The notes under the pieces are model-generated. The model did no database searches, was not told where the DNA came from, and saw nothing but the letters and a program-made list of their open reading frames with translations. The translations under genes and the position numbers were made by a program. A DNA stretch of 64,000 bases from Dehalogenimonas etheniformans (GTDB lineage Bacteria; Chloroflexota; Dehalococcoidia; Dehalococcoidales; Dehalococcoidaceae): positions 1,612,001 to 1,676,000 of the forward strand of contig NZ_CP058566.2 in the NCBI RefSeq assembly GCF_014672715.2, written 5' to 3'. Of this stretch, positions 1-9,889 are shown piece after piece; the stretch's first letter is position 1; every line of letters starts with the position of its first letter.

Positions 1-558
1 CGCTGGTTCAACCGCGTCTGGAAACTGGCATTGGAGGAGTACACACCAACAGATTTCGGTTCCGATGCGGACGCGGCTCTTACCCGCAAAACTAACCAGG
101 TCGTTCGCAAAGTGAATCAGGATATCGACAAGCTCCAGTTCAACACCATGCTGGCGGCTCTGATGGACTACACCAACTACCTGGCGACGGCAAAAGATAC
201 CGGGAAAGTGTCGATCGAAACCTGGAACAAGGCTATCGAAAGCTTGACGCTGATGCTGGCTCCGACTGCGCCTCACCTAACCGAAGAAATATGGCAGCGC
301 CTGGGTAAACCATATAGCATTCATAATCAGTCATTCCCGTCGTGGGATGACGAATTGGCCAAGGAACCGGAAATCACACTAGTGGTGCAGGTAAACGGCA
401 AAGTACGCGCCCGGATCCAAGCACCTGCTGATATTACCGAGTGCCAGGCTACCGACCTGTCCATGTCCAACGACAGGGTCAAAGAGTTCAGTGCCGGGAA
501 GACGGTCAAAAGCGTGGTCTACGTTCCCGGCAAATTGGTCAACGTCGTCGTCGTATAG
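1..558 (+). CDS. leuS: Leucine-tRNA ligase, C-terminal part (5' end outside window)
   Basis: The frame is open from base 1 and encodes the last 185 residues of a class Ia aminoacyl-tRNA synthetase. It shows the helical anticodon-binding domain (residues MLAPTAPHLTEEIW are typical) followed by the small C-terminal domain with VVQVNGKVRARI, which is characteristic of bacterial LeuRS. The protein charges tRNA-Leu in the cytoplasm. The catalytic and editing domains lie upstream of the window. The stop codon overlaps the first base of a perfect hairpin. Confidence 0.93.
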   Translation, partial: RWFNRVWKLALEEYTPTDFGSDADAALTRKTNQVVRKVNQDIDKLQFNTMLAALMDYTNYLATAKDTGKVSIETWNKAIESLTLMLAPTAPHLTEEIWQRLGKPYSIHNQSFPSWDDELAKEPEITLVVQVNGKVRARIQAPADITECQATDLSMSNDRVKEFSAGKTVKSVVYVPGKLVNVVVV

Positions 559-612
559 GGCGACCTGCCGGTCGCCCGCCTGGTCTGTCCTTTCCCCCGG
601 GTGGGAAAGGAC
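558..612 (+). other. Two perfect hairpins between leuS and proC
   Basis: The first stem has 8 bp (GGGCGACC / GGTCGCCC, 558-577, loop TGCC). The second has 10 bp (GTCCTTTCCC / GGGAAAGGAC, 587-612). Neither is followed by a T run, so a classical terminator is unlikely. The second ends just before the proC ribosome binding site and could act on mRNA stability or translation. Confidence 0.5.
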
Positions 613-629
613 TTAAAGGAGAGGGCATC

Positions 630-1430
630 ATGAAAATAGCGTTTATCGGCGGCGGCAACATGGGCCGCGCCATGATCTCTGCCATCATCGATAAGGGGCT
701 GGCTGAGCCCGAAGACATCACCGTCGCCGACGTTAAAGAGGAAAGCCGCGAGGCTATCGTCCTGGACCTCGGCGTTTTTGCGACGCCGTCAAACCTGGCC
801 GCGGTCAAAGATGCCGAAGTGATTATACTGGCTATCAAACCGCAGAACCTGGCAGATGTCACTGCCGACCTTGCCGGAAAGCTCGATAGCTGCCAGTTAG
901 TCTTATCTATTATCGCCGGAAAGAAAATCTCGACTCTGGTCGACGGGTTCAAGCATCGGGCGGTTGTCCGTGTAATGCCCAATACCCCGGCACAGATAGG
1001 TAGAGGCATGAGCGTTTGGACTGCCACCGAGGTGGTCAGTCCGAAGCAAAAAGAATCCACCCAAAAGATCCTCACCGCCATGGGGCAAGAGCTGTTCACA
1101 CCGGATGAGAACGACCTTGACAAGGCCACGGCTCTTTCAGGCAGCGGTCCAGCCTATTTTTTCCTGTTTATGGAAGCCCTCGTCGATGCCGGCGTGAAAA
1201 TGGGCTTCAGTCCCGAGGTCGCGCGGCAACTGGTGCTCCAGACCGCTTCGGGCTCCGCAGAGTATGCCTGCCTTTCCGGTCGAGACCTGATGGAATTACG
1301 ACGGATGGTCACCTCGCCCGGTGGCACCACTGCAGAGGCGATCAAGGTATTTGAATCCGGCGATTTCAAGGGTCTGGTGAATAAGGCTGTCGAGGCAGCT
1401 TTACGGCGGGCTAAAGAGCTGGGCGTCTAG
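630..1430 (+). CDS. proC: Pyrroline-5-carboxylate reductase
   Basis: Catalyses the last step of proline synthesis, NAD(P)H-dependent reduction of pyrroline-5-carboxylate. The 266-residue product opens with the Rossmann motif IAFIGGGNMGRAMI. It carries VRVMPNTPA in the middle and the C-terminal signature ALSGSGPAYFFLFMEAL followed by TSPGGTTAEAI. The ATG at 630 is chosen because AAAGGAGAG lies 7 bases upstream and the protein then starts at the dinucleotide fold; an open frame further upstream encodes unrelated sequence. Length is normal for the family. Confidence 0.95.
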   Translation: MKIAFIGGGNMGRAMISAIIDKGLAEPEDITVADVKEESREAIVLDLGVFATPSNLAAVKDAEVIILAIKPQNLADVTADLAGKLDSCQLVLSIIAGKKISTLVDGFKHRAVVRVMPNTPAQIGRGMSVWTATEVVSPKQKESTQKILTAMGQELFTPDENDLDKATALSGSGPAYFFLFMEALVDAGVKMGFSPEVARQLVLQTASGSAEYACLSGRDLMELRRMVTSPGGTTAEAIKVFESGDFKGLVNKAVEAALRRAKELGV

Positions 1431-1444
1431 TTTCGGAGGGCACG

Positions 1445-1810
1445 ATGGAAAAACCAAAATCGACCGACGAATATATTAAAAGTTTTCCCGCAGATATCCA
1501 GGGCATTCTTGAAGAAATCCGCCGGGTCATCAAAGGGGCAGCTCCCGAATCTACAGAGGTTATCAGTTATGGCATGCCGGGATTCAAATTAGATAACCAT
1601 TTACTCTTATGGTTTGCGGCTTTCAAGGACCATATCAGTCTTTTCCCGACCAGTTCCGGCGTTGACGCTTTCAAGGCAAAATTGAAAGAATTCAAGGTGT
1701 CGAAGGGGACGATCCAATTCCCGCTGGATAAGCCGATCCCCTATGATTTAATCCGAGAAATAACCGGGTTCAGGGTGAAGGATCCCGCCAGGCACGGTTC
1801 GAAGTATTAA
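1445..1810 (+). CDS. DUF1801 / YdhG-like small protein
   Basis: A 121-residue protein with the N-terminal pattern EYIKSFPADIQGILEEIRRVI and the central EVISYGMPGFKL, both typical of the DUF1801 (YdhG/YjbR-related) family. Some members have been linked to iron handling, but the role is not established. It follows proC by 14 bases with GGAGGG before the ATG, so it is probably co-transcribed. No membrane segment or signal peptide is visible. Confidence 0.8.
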   Translation: MEKPKSTDEYIKSFPADIQGILEEIRRVIKGAAPESTEVISYGMPGFKLDNHLLLWFAAFKDHISLFPTSSGVDAFKAKLKEFKVSKGTIQFPLDKPIPYDLIREITGFRVKDPARHGSKY

Positions 1811-1824
1811 CAGGCGCGGGGTAG

Positions 1825-4284
1825 CTATGCTCGTAACGTGGCGCCGAGCTGGGTCATCAACGTTGATACGATCTCGGCCATGACCTTATCCACTTCTGCG
1901 TCCGTAAGCGTTGCAGCCGGCGACTGGAAAACCAGCCGGTAAGCCAGCGATTTCTTGCCGTCCGGAACCTGTTTGCCTGAATAGACGTCGAACAACCGGA
2001 CTTCCTTAAGCAAGGTGAAAGCGGAAAGGATATCTGACACCTGTTTGTGGGTTACGGACTCGTCCAAAACCAGGGCGATATCACGCATCACTGCTGGATA
2101 TTTGGGCAGCGTCTGGTAGGTACGGCCGGGCCTTACTTTGGGTAATAAAGCCGTCAGGTTGATTTCAAAGAGGAAAGCCCTATCTTCGATATCGAAATTC
2201 TTAAGTACCTTGGGATGGACTTCACCAAGCACCCCGAAATTGACGCCGGCTACAGAGAGTTGGGCCTGGTGACCGGGGCGCAAACCGGAGTCAGTCCCCG
2301 GTTCGAGTGTATAAGGCAAATTCATTCGCCCGAGAATTGTCTCCAACAGACCTTTCGCGTCATAGAAATCAAACGGGCGCTTGCATTGCTGCCATCCCAT
2401 CGGTTCTGCTTCGCCCGCAATGATGCCGCAGACCATTTCAGGTTCAGCCGGCAACGCCCCCGGCTTTGAATGATAAGCCCGGCCGATCTCGAAGAATCTG
2501 AGTCCGCCTTCTTCGAAGCGACGATTGGAGGACACAGCGTCCAGCAACGGGGCTCTCAGATTAGTGCGAAGGCATTCCTGTTCGGATGACATCGGGTTCA
2601 ACAATTTTACCGGCTCAGCGATAAGTTTTCCGTCCGCCGTAGCGCGCTGTAAAGCGTCGAAACTGGACAATGAAAGCGACATCATTTCCTGGAAGCCAAA
2701 ACCGGCAAGAGCGATGCGCCATAATTTCTTGAAGGCTAAAATCGGCGGGCCGACTCGTCTGGGAATATCTCCGGAAAGGGGACGGGTGGGCAAATTATCA
2801 TAGCCATAGATCCTGGCGACCTCTTCGATCATATCTTCGACGATGTTCAGATCGGTCCGCCACCAGGGGCAATAAACTCGGAGGAATTGAGTTTCGCCGC
2901 CGGCGCCATATTCAGCTTCATCGACGGTTTCCCAATAGAAATCGATCGCTAAAGCCCTGAAAGCCCTGAGTATCTTGTCGTATCCGAGGTCAGTACCGAG
3001 CACCAAATTGAATCGGGATGCCGGAACCTGGATGCCGATCCTGGCTTTCTTGCTCGGAAAGACATCGATCAGTCCGGTGGCTGCCTGGCCGCCACAGATC
3101 TGCAGAACAAGCTGTACAGCCCTTTTCAGAGCGTGGATCGCCATTTCCGGGTTCAGGTTCCTCTCGAAGCGCATTGAGGCTTCAGAACCCAGTTTCAAAC
3201 GATGAGAAGTATGGTGGATGCCCGTGGAATTGAAGCTGGCGGATTCGAGGATGATGTCCGTGGTCTCAGCCGATACTTCCGAATTAGCGCCGCCCATGAC
3301 TCCCGCGATGGCTATTGCTTTCCCGGCGTCGGCGATCATCAGAGTGTCGCTCGAAAGTATCCGCTCTTCGCCGTCCAATGTGACGAACTTTTCGCCCTCG
3401 GCGGCGCGCCGGACGTTGATTTTGCCTCCGGCAACCTTCGACATGTCGAAGGCGTGCATCGGCTGGCCATATTCCATCATCACATAATTGGTGATGTCCA
3501 CGATGTTGTTGATGGGGCGCATGCCCACCGCCGTCAGGCGCTTCTTAAGCCAGTCAGGCGATTCCGCAATTTTCACGCCTTTGACAATTGCCGCCGTGTA
3601 ACGGGCGCAAAGATCCGGCGCGTCGATGGCAACCGACAGCAGCGAGTTGACGTCCGGACCTTTTTCCTCATAGGCGGTATCCGGCAGTCTGATGGATTTG
3701 ATCTCCATCTGGGGAATGTCTTTAGACACGGTGACAGCAAAAATCTCGCGGGCGATGCCGGTTATGGACATGCAGTCGACCCGGTTGGGGGTGATATCCA
3801 GTTCGAGCACCTTGTCGCCAAGAACTTCAGCCAATTTGGTACCGACGATCGATTCGGGCGGAAGTTCAAGGATGCCCTCGTGGCGGTCGGAAATACCTAA
3901 CTCACGCTCGGAAAGGACCATCCCCCTGGATTCCACGCCACGGATGACGGCGGCTTTGAGTTCCATCGGCTGACCGGTATGACCGTCAGTGAGCTTGGTG
4001 CCGATACCGGCAAAGGCAACTTTCTGGCCGACAGCGACATTCGGCGCGCCGCAAACAACTTTAGGTTGCTCGGCACCGGTATTGACGGTGACTAGCCTGA
4101 GTCTGTCGGCATTGGGGTGGGGTTCCACAGCCAGAACCTCAGCAACGACGACACCTTCCCAGGCGGGAACGGTATAAGAAATCGCGGACACTTCATTGCC
4201 GGCAAGTGTCAGCTTTTCAGCGACCTCTTCAACCGGAATGTTGATATCAACGTAATCTTTAAGCCAGGAAATCGGGGCTTTCAT
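1825..4284 (-). CDS. pheT: Phenylalanine-tRNA ligase beta subunit
   Basis: The 819-residue beta chain of the alpha2-beta2 PheRS. Domains in order: N-terminal B1 (MKAPISWLKDYVDINIPVEEVAEKL), an EMAP/tRNA-binding OB fold with EVLAVEPHPNADRLRLVTV (about residues 45-150), the B3/B4 editing region, B5 with EDMIEEVARIYGYDNLPT, the catalytic-like core, and the C-terminal ferredoxin-like anticodon-binding domain (YPAVMRDIALVLDESV). Its ATG immediately follows the pheS stop codon, so the two subunits are translated from one message. Confidence 0.96.
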   Translation of the reverse strand: MKAPISWLKDYVDINIPVEEVAEKLTLAGNEVSAISYTVPAWEGVVVAEVLAVEPHPNADRLRLVTVNTGAEQPKVVCGAPNVAVGQKVAFAGIGTKLTDGHTGQPMELKAAVIRGVESRGMVLSERELGISDRHEGILELPPESIVGTKLAEVLGDKVLELDITPNRVDCMSITGIAREIFAVTVSKDIPQMEIKSIRLPDTAYEEKGPDVNSLLSVAIDAPDLCARYTAAIVKGVKIAESPDWLKKRLTAVGMRPINNIVDITNYVMMEYGQPMHAFDMSKVAGGKINVRRAAEGEKFVTLDGEERILSSDTLMIADAGKAIAIAGVMGGANSEVSAETTDIILESASFNSTGIHHTSHRLKLGSEASMRFERNLNPEMAIHALKRAVQLVLQICGGQAATGLIDVFPSKKARIGIQVPASRFNLVLGTDLGYDKILRAFRALAIDFYWETVDEAEYGAGGETQFLRVYCPWWRTDLNIVEDMIEEVARIYGYDNLPTRPLSGDIPRRVGPPILAFKKLWRIALAGFGFQEMMSLSLSSFDALQRATADGKLIAEPVKLLNPMSSEQECLRTNLRAPLLDAVSSNRRFEEGGLRFFEIGRAYHSKPGALPAEPEMVCGIIAGEAEPMGWQQCKRPFDFYDAKGLLETILGRMNLPYTLEPGTDSGLRPGHQAQLSVAGVNFGVLGEVHPKVLKNFDIEDRAFLFEINLTALLPKVRPGRTYQTLPKYPAVMRDIALVLDESVTHKQVSDILSAFTLLKEVRLFDVYSGKQVPDGKKSLAYRLVFQSPAATLTDAEVDKVMAEIVSTLMTQLGATLRA

Positions 4285-5325
4285 CTAGAATTGCCTCAGG
4301 AAACGCAAATCATTTGAATAGAACAACCTGATATCATCGATTCCGTAACGCAGCATCGGCAGCCGTTCGACGCCGATACCGAAAGCAAATCCGGTATAGG
4401 TCTGGGGATCAATGCCGACTCCTTCGAGTACCTTGGGGTGGACCATGCCGGCGCCCAGGATTTCCAGCCAGCCGGTGTCGCCGCACAGACGGCAACCAGC
4501 GCCCTTACAAACGGCGCATTCGACTGCCATCTCCACTCCCGGTTCGACGAAGGGGAAGAAATCGCAGCGGAAACGGACGCGGCGGTCCGGGCCGAAGAAG
4601 CGCCGCGCGAACTCAAAGAGGGTACCTTTAAGGTCCGCCAGCGATACATTCCTGTCAACCATGAGGCCTTCAACCTGGTGGAACATGGGCATGTGAGAGG
4701 CATCCGTGGCCTCATAGCGGAAAACGCGCCCGGGAACCACGATGCGGATCGGCGGTTCTTTGTACTTCTCCATGAAACGGACCTGCATCGGCGAGGTGTG
4801 AGTCCGGAGAAGAACGTGCCGGTCACCTTGGGCATCGGCTTCATCGACCCAAAAAGTTTGCATTGTATCCCTGGCCGGGTGTTCCTTGGGGATGTTCAGG
4901 GCGTCGAAATTATAGCGGTCGAGTTCGACTTCGGGGCCCTCGATCACCGAAAAACCAAGGCTGGAAAAGATGTCGGTAATTTCGTTGACAATGCGGGTCA
5001 CCGGATGCAGTTTGCCGGATAGCCACGGGCGACCCGGCAGGCTGATGTCAATTCCAGAGACAACCTTTAACGACTCTTCGTTAATCGCATCTTCCCTGGC
5101 CTTGAGCGCGGTTTCAAGCTCTTCACGGACGACATTGGCGTCCGCACCGACAGCTTTCCGTTCTTCAACGGGCAGATTAGCCAGCCCGCGAAGGATGATG
5201 TTCAGATCGCTTTTTTTCCCGAGATATGCAACCCGCCAAGACTCAAGCGCATCTTCGGTGTTCGCGGACGACAGTTCAGCCAGGGCTTTTTGTTTAAGAT
5301 TTTCGAGTGAAGTGTTTTCTGTCAT
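4285..5325 (-). CDS. pheS: Phenylalanine-tRNA ligase alpha subunit
   Basis: The 346-residue class II catalytic subunit of PheRS. It has an N-terminal coiled-coil region (about 1-85), motif 2 region with [22 protein letters not shown], and the motif 3 region [22 protein letters not shown] near the C-terminus. Four cysteines in [12 protein letters not shown] sit between motifs 2 and 3 and may bind zinc. It is first in a two-gene operon with pheT and is divergent from the ABC exporter at 5437. Confidence 0.96.
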   Translation of the reverse strand: MTENTSLENLKQKALAELSSANTEDALESWRVAYLGKKSDLNIILRGLANLPVEERKAVGADANVVREELETALKAREDAINEESLKVVSGIDISLPGRPWLSGKLHPVTRIVNEITDIFSSLGFSVIEGPEVELDRYNFDALNIPKEHPARDTMQTFWVDEADAQGDRHVLLRTHTSPMQVRFMEKYKEPPIRIVVPGRVFRYEATDASHMPMFHQVEGLMVDRNVSLADLKGTLFEFARRFFGPDRRVRFRCDFFPFVEPGVEMAVECAVCKGAGCRLCGDTGWLEILGAGMVHPKVLEGVGIDPQTYTGFAFGIGVERLPMLRYGIDDIRLFYSNDLRFLRQF

Positions 5326-5436
5326 TTCAGTAACTTACAAGACACCGATTATAGCCAGTCACCCACCATTGGGTCAAATCATCTGTAAACTTCATTGCCT
5401 ATTTTACCCCGCCCATCCCCGATGTTATCATTAGCC

Positions 5437-6351
5437 ATGCCCGCCGCGTTCGAAATCCGTAATCTCACCAAACACTACAAGGATGTCACTGCCGTCGATA
5501 ATCTTTCCCTCGATATTTTCGAAGGTGAATGCTTCGGACTCCTGGGCCCCAACGGCGCCGGCAAAACTACCCTGGTAAAAATGCTGACCACCACGTCTCC
5601 CTTAACCAACGGAACCATCCACGTAATGGGCATGGACCTGCAAAAGGAACCGCGGCAAATTAAGGCCTTTTATGGTGTGGTGCCTCAAGGCGACAACCTG
5701 GATCCCGAACTTTCGGTCATCGAGAACCTGACTACTTTCGCAAGGTATTTTGAGATCCCAGGGGAAGCAGCCAAGAATCGAGCTAATGAAGCGCTCTCCT
5801 TGTTCAAGCTTGAGCACAAAGCCCAGGGGAAGATAAAAAACCTTTCGGGTGGCATGAAACGGCGTCTTCTGCTCGCCCGCGCCCTTATCAATAACCCACT
5901 AATTATCATCCTCGACGAGCCTACGGTAGGTCTGGATCCCCAGTCCAAATACCTGGTTTGGCAAAAATTGAAGGAATTGAAGAGCCGGGGAGTGACCCTG
6001 CTGCTGACCACTCAGAACATGGATGAGGCGGCGGTGCTTTCAGACCGTGTGGCTATCATGCACCAAGGCAAAATTCTCGCTCTGGATACGCCAAAAGGTT
6101 TAGTTGAAAAACACGTCGGCAACCGTGTTGTCGAAATCCTGCCTGAAGAACAGTGCCGCGGAGAGCTCCTCGCCGAACTCAACAAGCGAGGCTATGAATT
6201 TGAAGAGGTGGAAAGCATATTCCAGGTTTTTCATTCCGAGACAGACACGTTGTGTGCCGATCTGGGGAAACTCGGTTTCAACGTGTGGCAGCGGCTCGGA
6301 ACCCTTGAAGACGTATTTATCAAGTTGACCGGCCGGGGACTGGTGGAATGA
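5437..6351 (+). CDS. ABC-2 type exporter, ATP-binding protein
   Basis: A 304-residue ATPase of the DrrA/NodI type. The Walker A motif GPNGAGKTTLVKML, the signature LSGGMKRRLLLARAL and the Walker B LIIILDEPTVGLDP are all present. The ATG at 5437 gives a normal N-terminus (FEIRNLTKHYKDV); an earlier ATG adds a non-conserved proline-rich tail. The C-terminal ~90 residues form the usual regulatory extension. Its stop overlaps the start of the permease gene, so the two form one transporter. The substrate is unknown. Confidence 0.93.
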   Translation: MPAAFEIRNLTKHYKDVTAVDNLSLDIFEGECFGLLGPNGAGKTTLVKMLTTTSPLTNGTIHVMGMDLQKEPRQIKAFYGVVPQGDNLDPELSVIENLTTFARYFEIPGEAAKNRANEALSLFKLEHKAQGKIKNLSGGMKRRLLLARALINNPLIIILDEPTVGLDPQSKYLVWQKLKELKSRGVTLLLTTQNMDEAAVLSDRVAIMHQGKILALDTPKGLVEKHVGNRVVEILPEEQCRGELLAELNKRGYEFEEVESIFQVFHSETDTLCADLGKLGFNVWQRLGTLEDVFIKLTGRGLVE

Positions 6352-7115
6352 TCCAGCTACCCTCGCTCCGGGCTATCCACATGTGGCAGCGCAACCGGGA
6401 TGTTTTCGTGAGGCTCTGGTGGTCGCTGGCACCGGCATTCATGATCGAACCAATTCTACTGCTTTTGGCAATCGGCCTGGGGTTCGGAGCCTATATCGGC
6501 GTCATTCAAGGTGAGGAGTACATCAATTACATCGTCCCGGGTATTCTGGCCAGCTATGCCATGACCACCGCAACCTTCGAAGCAACTTATGGCGCCTATT
6601 TCCGAATGGAGTATAGGCGTACTTACGACGCCATTCTGGCGACGCCTCTTAACATCGAAGATATCGTAACCGGCGAGATCTTGTGGGGTGCAACACGCTC
6701 GGTTATCACCGCCACGATCATCGTGGTCGTCTCCCTGTTTTTTGGTTTATTGAATTCATGGTGGGCTCTGTTGATTCCAGTCGCCGCCGGTCTAGTGGGA
6801 TTCCTCTTTTCCTGCCTTGCCATAATCTTCGTTTCCGTGGCTTCTTCGGTCTATAGCTTCAACTACTACTTCACATTGTTCATCGCGCCGATGACCTTCT
6901 TTTCCGGCGCCTTCTTCCCGTTGGACAACCTTCCGTCAGCGGTCAGCCGCGTATCGCCATTTTTACCTTTGACTCATTCGGTCAGACTGATGAGATCGCT
7001 GGTCACCGGTGAGTTTTCCTCATCGGCGATCTTTTCTCTCATCGTTATCATCGCCGCCACAGCGGTCTTCTTTCTTGCCGCCGCAGCGGTTATGAGACGC
7101 CGAGTATTGGAATAA
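6348..7115 (+). CDS. ABC-2 type exporter, permease
   Basis: A 255-residue inner-membrane protein with about six transmembrane segments. It shows the ABC2 permease pattern, including FRMEYRRTYDAILATPLNIEDIVTGEI and FFSGAFFPLDNLP, resembling NodJ/DrrB. It starts 4 bases inside the upstream ATPase gene (ATGA overlap), a strong sign of coupled translation and of one exporter. It probably moves a hydrophobic molecule, lipid or drug, but nothing in the sequence fixes the substrate. Confidence 0.92.
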   Translation: MIQLPSLRAIHMWQRNRDVFVRLWWSLAPAFMIEPILLLLAIGLGFGAYIGVIQGEEYINYIVPGILASYAMTTATFEATYGAYFRMEYRRTYDAILATPLNIEDIVTGEILWGATRSVITATIIVVVSLFFGLLNSWWALLIPVAAGLVGFLFSCLAIIFVSVASSVYSFNYYFTLFIAPMTFFSGAFFPLDNLPSAVSRVSPFLPLTHSVRLMRSLVTGEFSSSAIFSLIVIIAATAVFFLAAAAVMRRRVLE

Positions 7116-7256
7116 TCCCGGAAGGCTATTCTCGTTCGGATTGTTCAATTCAATTGCTTTATGTCGACTTTCATAATAGAATGAATGCCAGTGTTTCACC
7201 CTTTCCCAGAAAATAGGCGTCTGTCTGCCTGAACGACATGGCAAGACAGTATTTAT

Positions 7257-9353
7257 ATGCCCGATAGCGAAGCCACACACAACCCCGACTCAAGACCACC
7301 CGCCGTTGACAAAAAGCCCGACGGCGCCAAGCTGAACCCCGAGCTAATATCCAGGGAACACCGGAGAGGCTCGCGTCCGGGCGATGTCGTAGTTAGAGTA
7401 AAAAGGCCGAAGGGGTTCCAGAAAGTCGGACCCGGACATTTCCTGGCAACTCCAGAAGCAAACATACCTGAAGGCAGGCTTGACCGGATATTTCTTGCGA
7501 TAAAGCGCATCTTCATCGGCCTGCCGCTGGCAAACGTCGAGGAGTCTCAAGAACGGCTGGGCGTTGGCAAAGCCCTGGCGGTATTCGGCTCCGATGCCAT
7601 CTCGTCCTCTGCATACGCAACCGAAGCCGCGCTGCTCATCCTCATGACCGCCGGCAGTGCCGCTCTGCATATCTCACTTTACACCTCGATAGCAGTGGCG
7701 GTTGTTTTCGCGATTGTAGTGTTTTCGTATCGTCAAATAGTCTACGCATACCCCCAGGGTGGAGGCGCATACAACGTCTCGAAAACCAATTTAGGTAAAA
7801 TGCCCAGTTTGATCGCGGCCGCAGCGCTCGTTATCGATTACGTTCTCACAGTCGCGGTTTCGATCGTCGCCGGAGTTCAAGCGATCACGTCGGCGCTGAT
7901 CGTCTCAGGCCATGGGCACTGGATCCAGATACTGAACGATAAACTTCCGGGGGTTGCCGAACCCGCCGTGGTTCTCTGTCTCGTTTTTATCGGCTTGATG
8001 ACTCTAATTAACCTGCGCGGAGTTCGGGAATCCGGCACCGTATTTTCAATCCCTACGTATCTCTTCATAATCGGGATGATAGCCGTCCTTACTATCGGCA
8101 TCTTCAAATCGATCAATGGCACGTTAGAGCCAGCCTCACCTCCACCAATAATTCCCGTTCTAGCCCCGGTGACGCTGTGGCTGATTCTTCATGCTTTTTC
8201 CTCCGGTGCCGTCGCTATGACAGGTACCGAAGCCATTTCCAACGGGGTGCCGTCCTTTAAACCGCCGGAATCACGCAAAGCGGCCCGAACCATGACCTTA
8301 ATGGCCATATGTCTCGCTGCTTTCTTCCTCGGTATAAGCTTTTTGGCTAATCACATGCACCTGGTCCCCGGGACCGAAACCATAATCTCCCAGACAGCTT
8401 TAGCTGTTTTTGGCCCTAACATCGTCTATTATGTATTTCAGATCGCTACTATGGGTATCCTGGTAGTTGCGGCGAACACTGCTTTCTCGGGCTTCCCTCG
8501 ATTAGCTTCTGTATTGGCTGCCGACGGCTTCATGCCCAGGCAGTTCCTTTTCAAAGGTGACCGACTGGCTTTCTCTACCGGAATTTTAGCTCTGGGAATC
8601 GCAGCGTCATTACTCGTGGTTTTATTCCAGGGTAATATTGGCAGCCTGATCAACTTGTATGCCATCGGCGTATTCCTCGCATTCAGTCTGTCAAATTCCG
8701 GAATGGTCATACACTGGTTCCGCGTTAAGACAAAGGGCTGGCGGATGAATATGGTTATCAACGGCACGGCAGCAGTGATGACCGCAGTGATCCTGTTCAT
8801 CGCCATTGTCACCAAGTTTGCCGAGGGCGGCTGGATAGTAATAGTAATGGCTCCAGTGATCGTTTTAATCCTCCTTGCGACTCGCGACCACTATGACCGC
8901 ACTGCTGCGCAACTTCGCATTACAGAGCGGGAGGTTCTTCCGGCAAAGTTGGAGCAGCTGGCAATCCTGCCTATAGACGATGTCAATCGGGCCTCTCTCC
9001 GAGCCATGGCTTTCGTCCGCACGATCTCGACTGAGTCGTTGGTGCTTCACGTATCAACAAATCCAGAACGATCTGAGCGTCTGAAGCAAAAAATGAAGAA
9101 ATTCGCCCCGGATTTCAAGCTAGTTATTGTTGAGTCGCCCACCTCCTCCTTCGTACAGCCGATGATCACTTACATCAACGCGATTCACAGTCAATCTCCG
9201 GAAACCCTGGTGACGATTGTTTTCCCGGAATTCATCACTGCCCGGTGGTGGGAGCAATTCCTGCACAACCGCACCGCCCGGCGCCTCTACCGCGTGTTCG
9301 AAAAACATCCCAATGTGGCAGTCGTCCTTGTTCCCTATCAATTGGTTAAGTAG
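7257..9353 (+). CDS. APC superfamily permease with long soluble tails
   Basis: A 698-residue membrane transporter. Residues about 1-95 are hydrophilic. They are followed by the APC family start GKALAVFGSDAISSSAYATEAALLIL and about twelve transmembrane segments. The final ~150 residues are cytoplasmic and contain a fold with alternating beta strands (VLHVSTNPERSERL). This architecture is common among amino acid or potassium-type permeases of uncertain substrate. The start codon is uncertain because no Shine-Dalgarno sequence precedes it. Confidence 0.85.
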   Translation: MPDSEATHNPDSRPPAVDKKPDGAKLNPELISREHRRGSRPGDVVVRVKRPKGFQKVGPGHFLATPEANIPEGRLDRIFLAIKRIFIGLPLANVEESQERLGVGKALAVFGSDAISSSAYATEAALLILMTAGSAALHISLYTSIAVAVVFAIVVFSYRQIVYAYPQGGGAYNVSKTNLGKMPSLIAAAALVIDYVLTVAVSIVAGVQAITSALIVSGHGHWIQILNDKLPGVAEPAVVLCLVFIGLMTLINLRGVRESGTVFSIPTYLFIIGMIAVLTIGIFKSINGTLEPASPPPIIPVLAPVTLWLILHAFSSGAVAMTGTEAISNGVPSFKPPESRKAARTMTLMAICLAAFFLGISFLANHMHLVPGTETIISQTALAVFGPNIVYYVFQIATMGILVVAANTAFSGFPRLASVLAADGFMPRQFLFKGDRLAFSTGILALGIAASLLVVLFQGNIGSLINLYAIGVFLAFSLSNSGMVIHWFRVKTKGWRMNMVINGTAAVMTAVILFIAIVTKFAEGGWIVIVMAPVIVLILLATRDHYDRTAAQLRITEREVLPAKLEQLAILPIDDVNRASLRAMAFVRTISTESLVLHVSTNPERSERLKQKMKKFAPDFKLVIVESPTSSFVQPMITYINAIHSQSPETLVTIVFPEFITARWWEQFLHNRTARRLYRVFEKHPNVAVVLVPYQLVK

Positions 9354-9357
9354 TTCT

Positions 9358-9636
9358 ATGGACAAATTCAAAAAAGCGCTCGCTGCCTACATAGAGGTGT
9401 TAGCCAGGAGTTCGATAGAATCGAAAACTCCCGGAGATCAGAGTTTGTACCAGTTCCACCTCGCTCAAGCCGCATTGATGTTCCTGGCTATCGAAAAAGA
9501 CGAATCGATTGATAAGCTTAAACAGATCGTCGGAATGGTGAGGCAGGTATATCAACTGAATCCGTTGCGAAGCCCGCCAGGAAAAGCGGCAACGGACGCT
9601 TTCATGATATTTGCTAGTTTCGTTGAGTCCGCCTGA
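9358..9636 (+). CDS. Hypothetical small helical protein
   Basis: A 92-residue soluble protein starting MDKFKKALAAYIEVLARSS, predicted mostly helical. The ATG at 9358 lies 4 bases after the permease stop codon, which suggests co-transcription. A longer reading of the frame would overlap the permease and is not supported. No known domain is recognised. Confidence 0.6.
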   Translation: MDKFKKALAAYIEVLARSSIESKTPGDQSLYQFHLAQAALMFLAIEKDESIDKLKQIVGMVRQVYQLNPLRSPPGKAATDAFMIFASFVESA

Positions 9637-9700
9637 TTTTTTGATCGTCGCTTTGTTCCGGTGCGATTCACTAACGTCAGGTTCATTTGGACAAAGGAAG

Positions 9701-9734
9701 CCCGTTCGTGGTGAGCTTGTCGAACCATAACGGG
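9701..9734. repeat. REP-like palindromic repeat
   Basis: An imperfect inverted repeat with outer arms CCCGTT / AACGGG enclosing GGTGAGCTTGTCGAACC. The core TGAGCTTGTCGAAC belongs to a short extragenic palindrome that is widespread in environmental bacterial genomes. A related unit is inserted within nrdJ at about 34355-34404. A further degenerate fragment, GGGCGACAAGCTCAGAAC, lies at about 9764-9781. Confidence 0.7.
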
Positions 9735-9854
9735 CGATCCATCTCTGATACTCCTCTTCATCGGGCGACAAGCTCAGAACCAGTCCTCAGCGAATGAGTG
9801 GGAAAACATTGATGCTCCAACAATGTTAAACTTTTAGTAATTATTCTCCATATC

Positions 9855-9883
9855 TTGACGCTGCTCTCTGCCACGCCTACAAT
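9855..9883 (+). promoter_or_regulatory. Promoter of the FAD dehydrogenase gene (leaderless)
   Basis: TTGACG at 9855-9860 and TACAAT at 9878-9883 are separated by exactly 17 bases. Only six bases lie between the -10 box and the ATG at 9890, so the transcript should start at or next to the start codon. Confidence 0.7.
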
Positions 9884-9889
9884 CGTCTT

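Noticed and set aside
539-1129. Long minus-strand frame opposite proC
   Set aside because: It is antisense to a complete, strongly conserved proC and has no family features; high GC creates such shadows.
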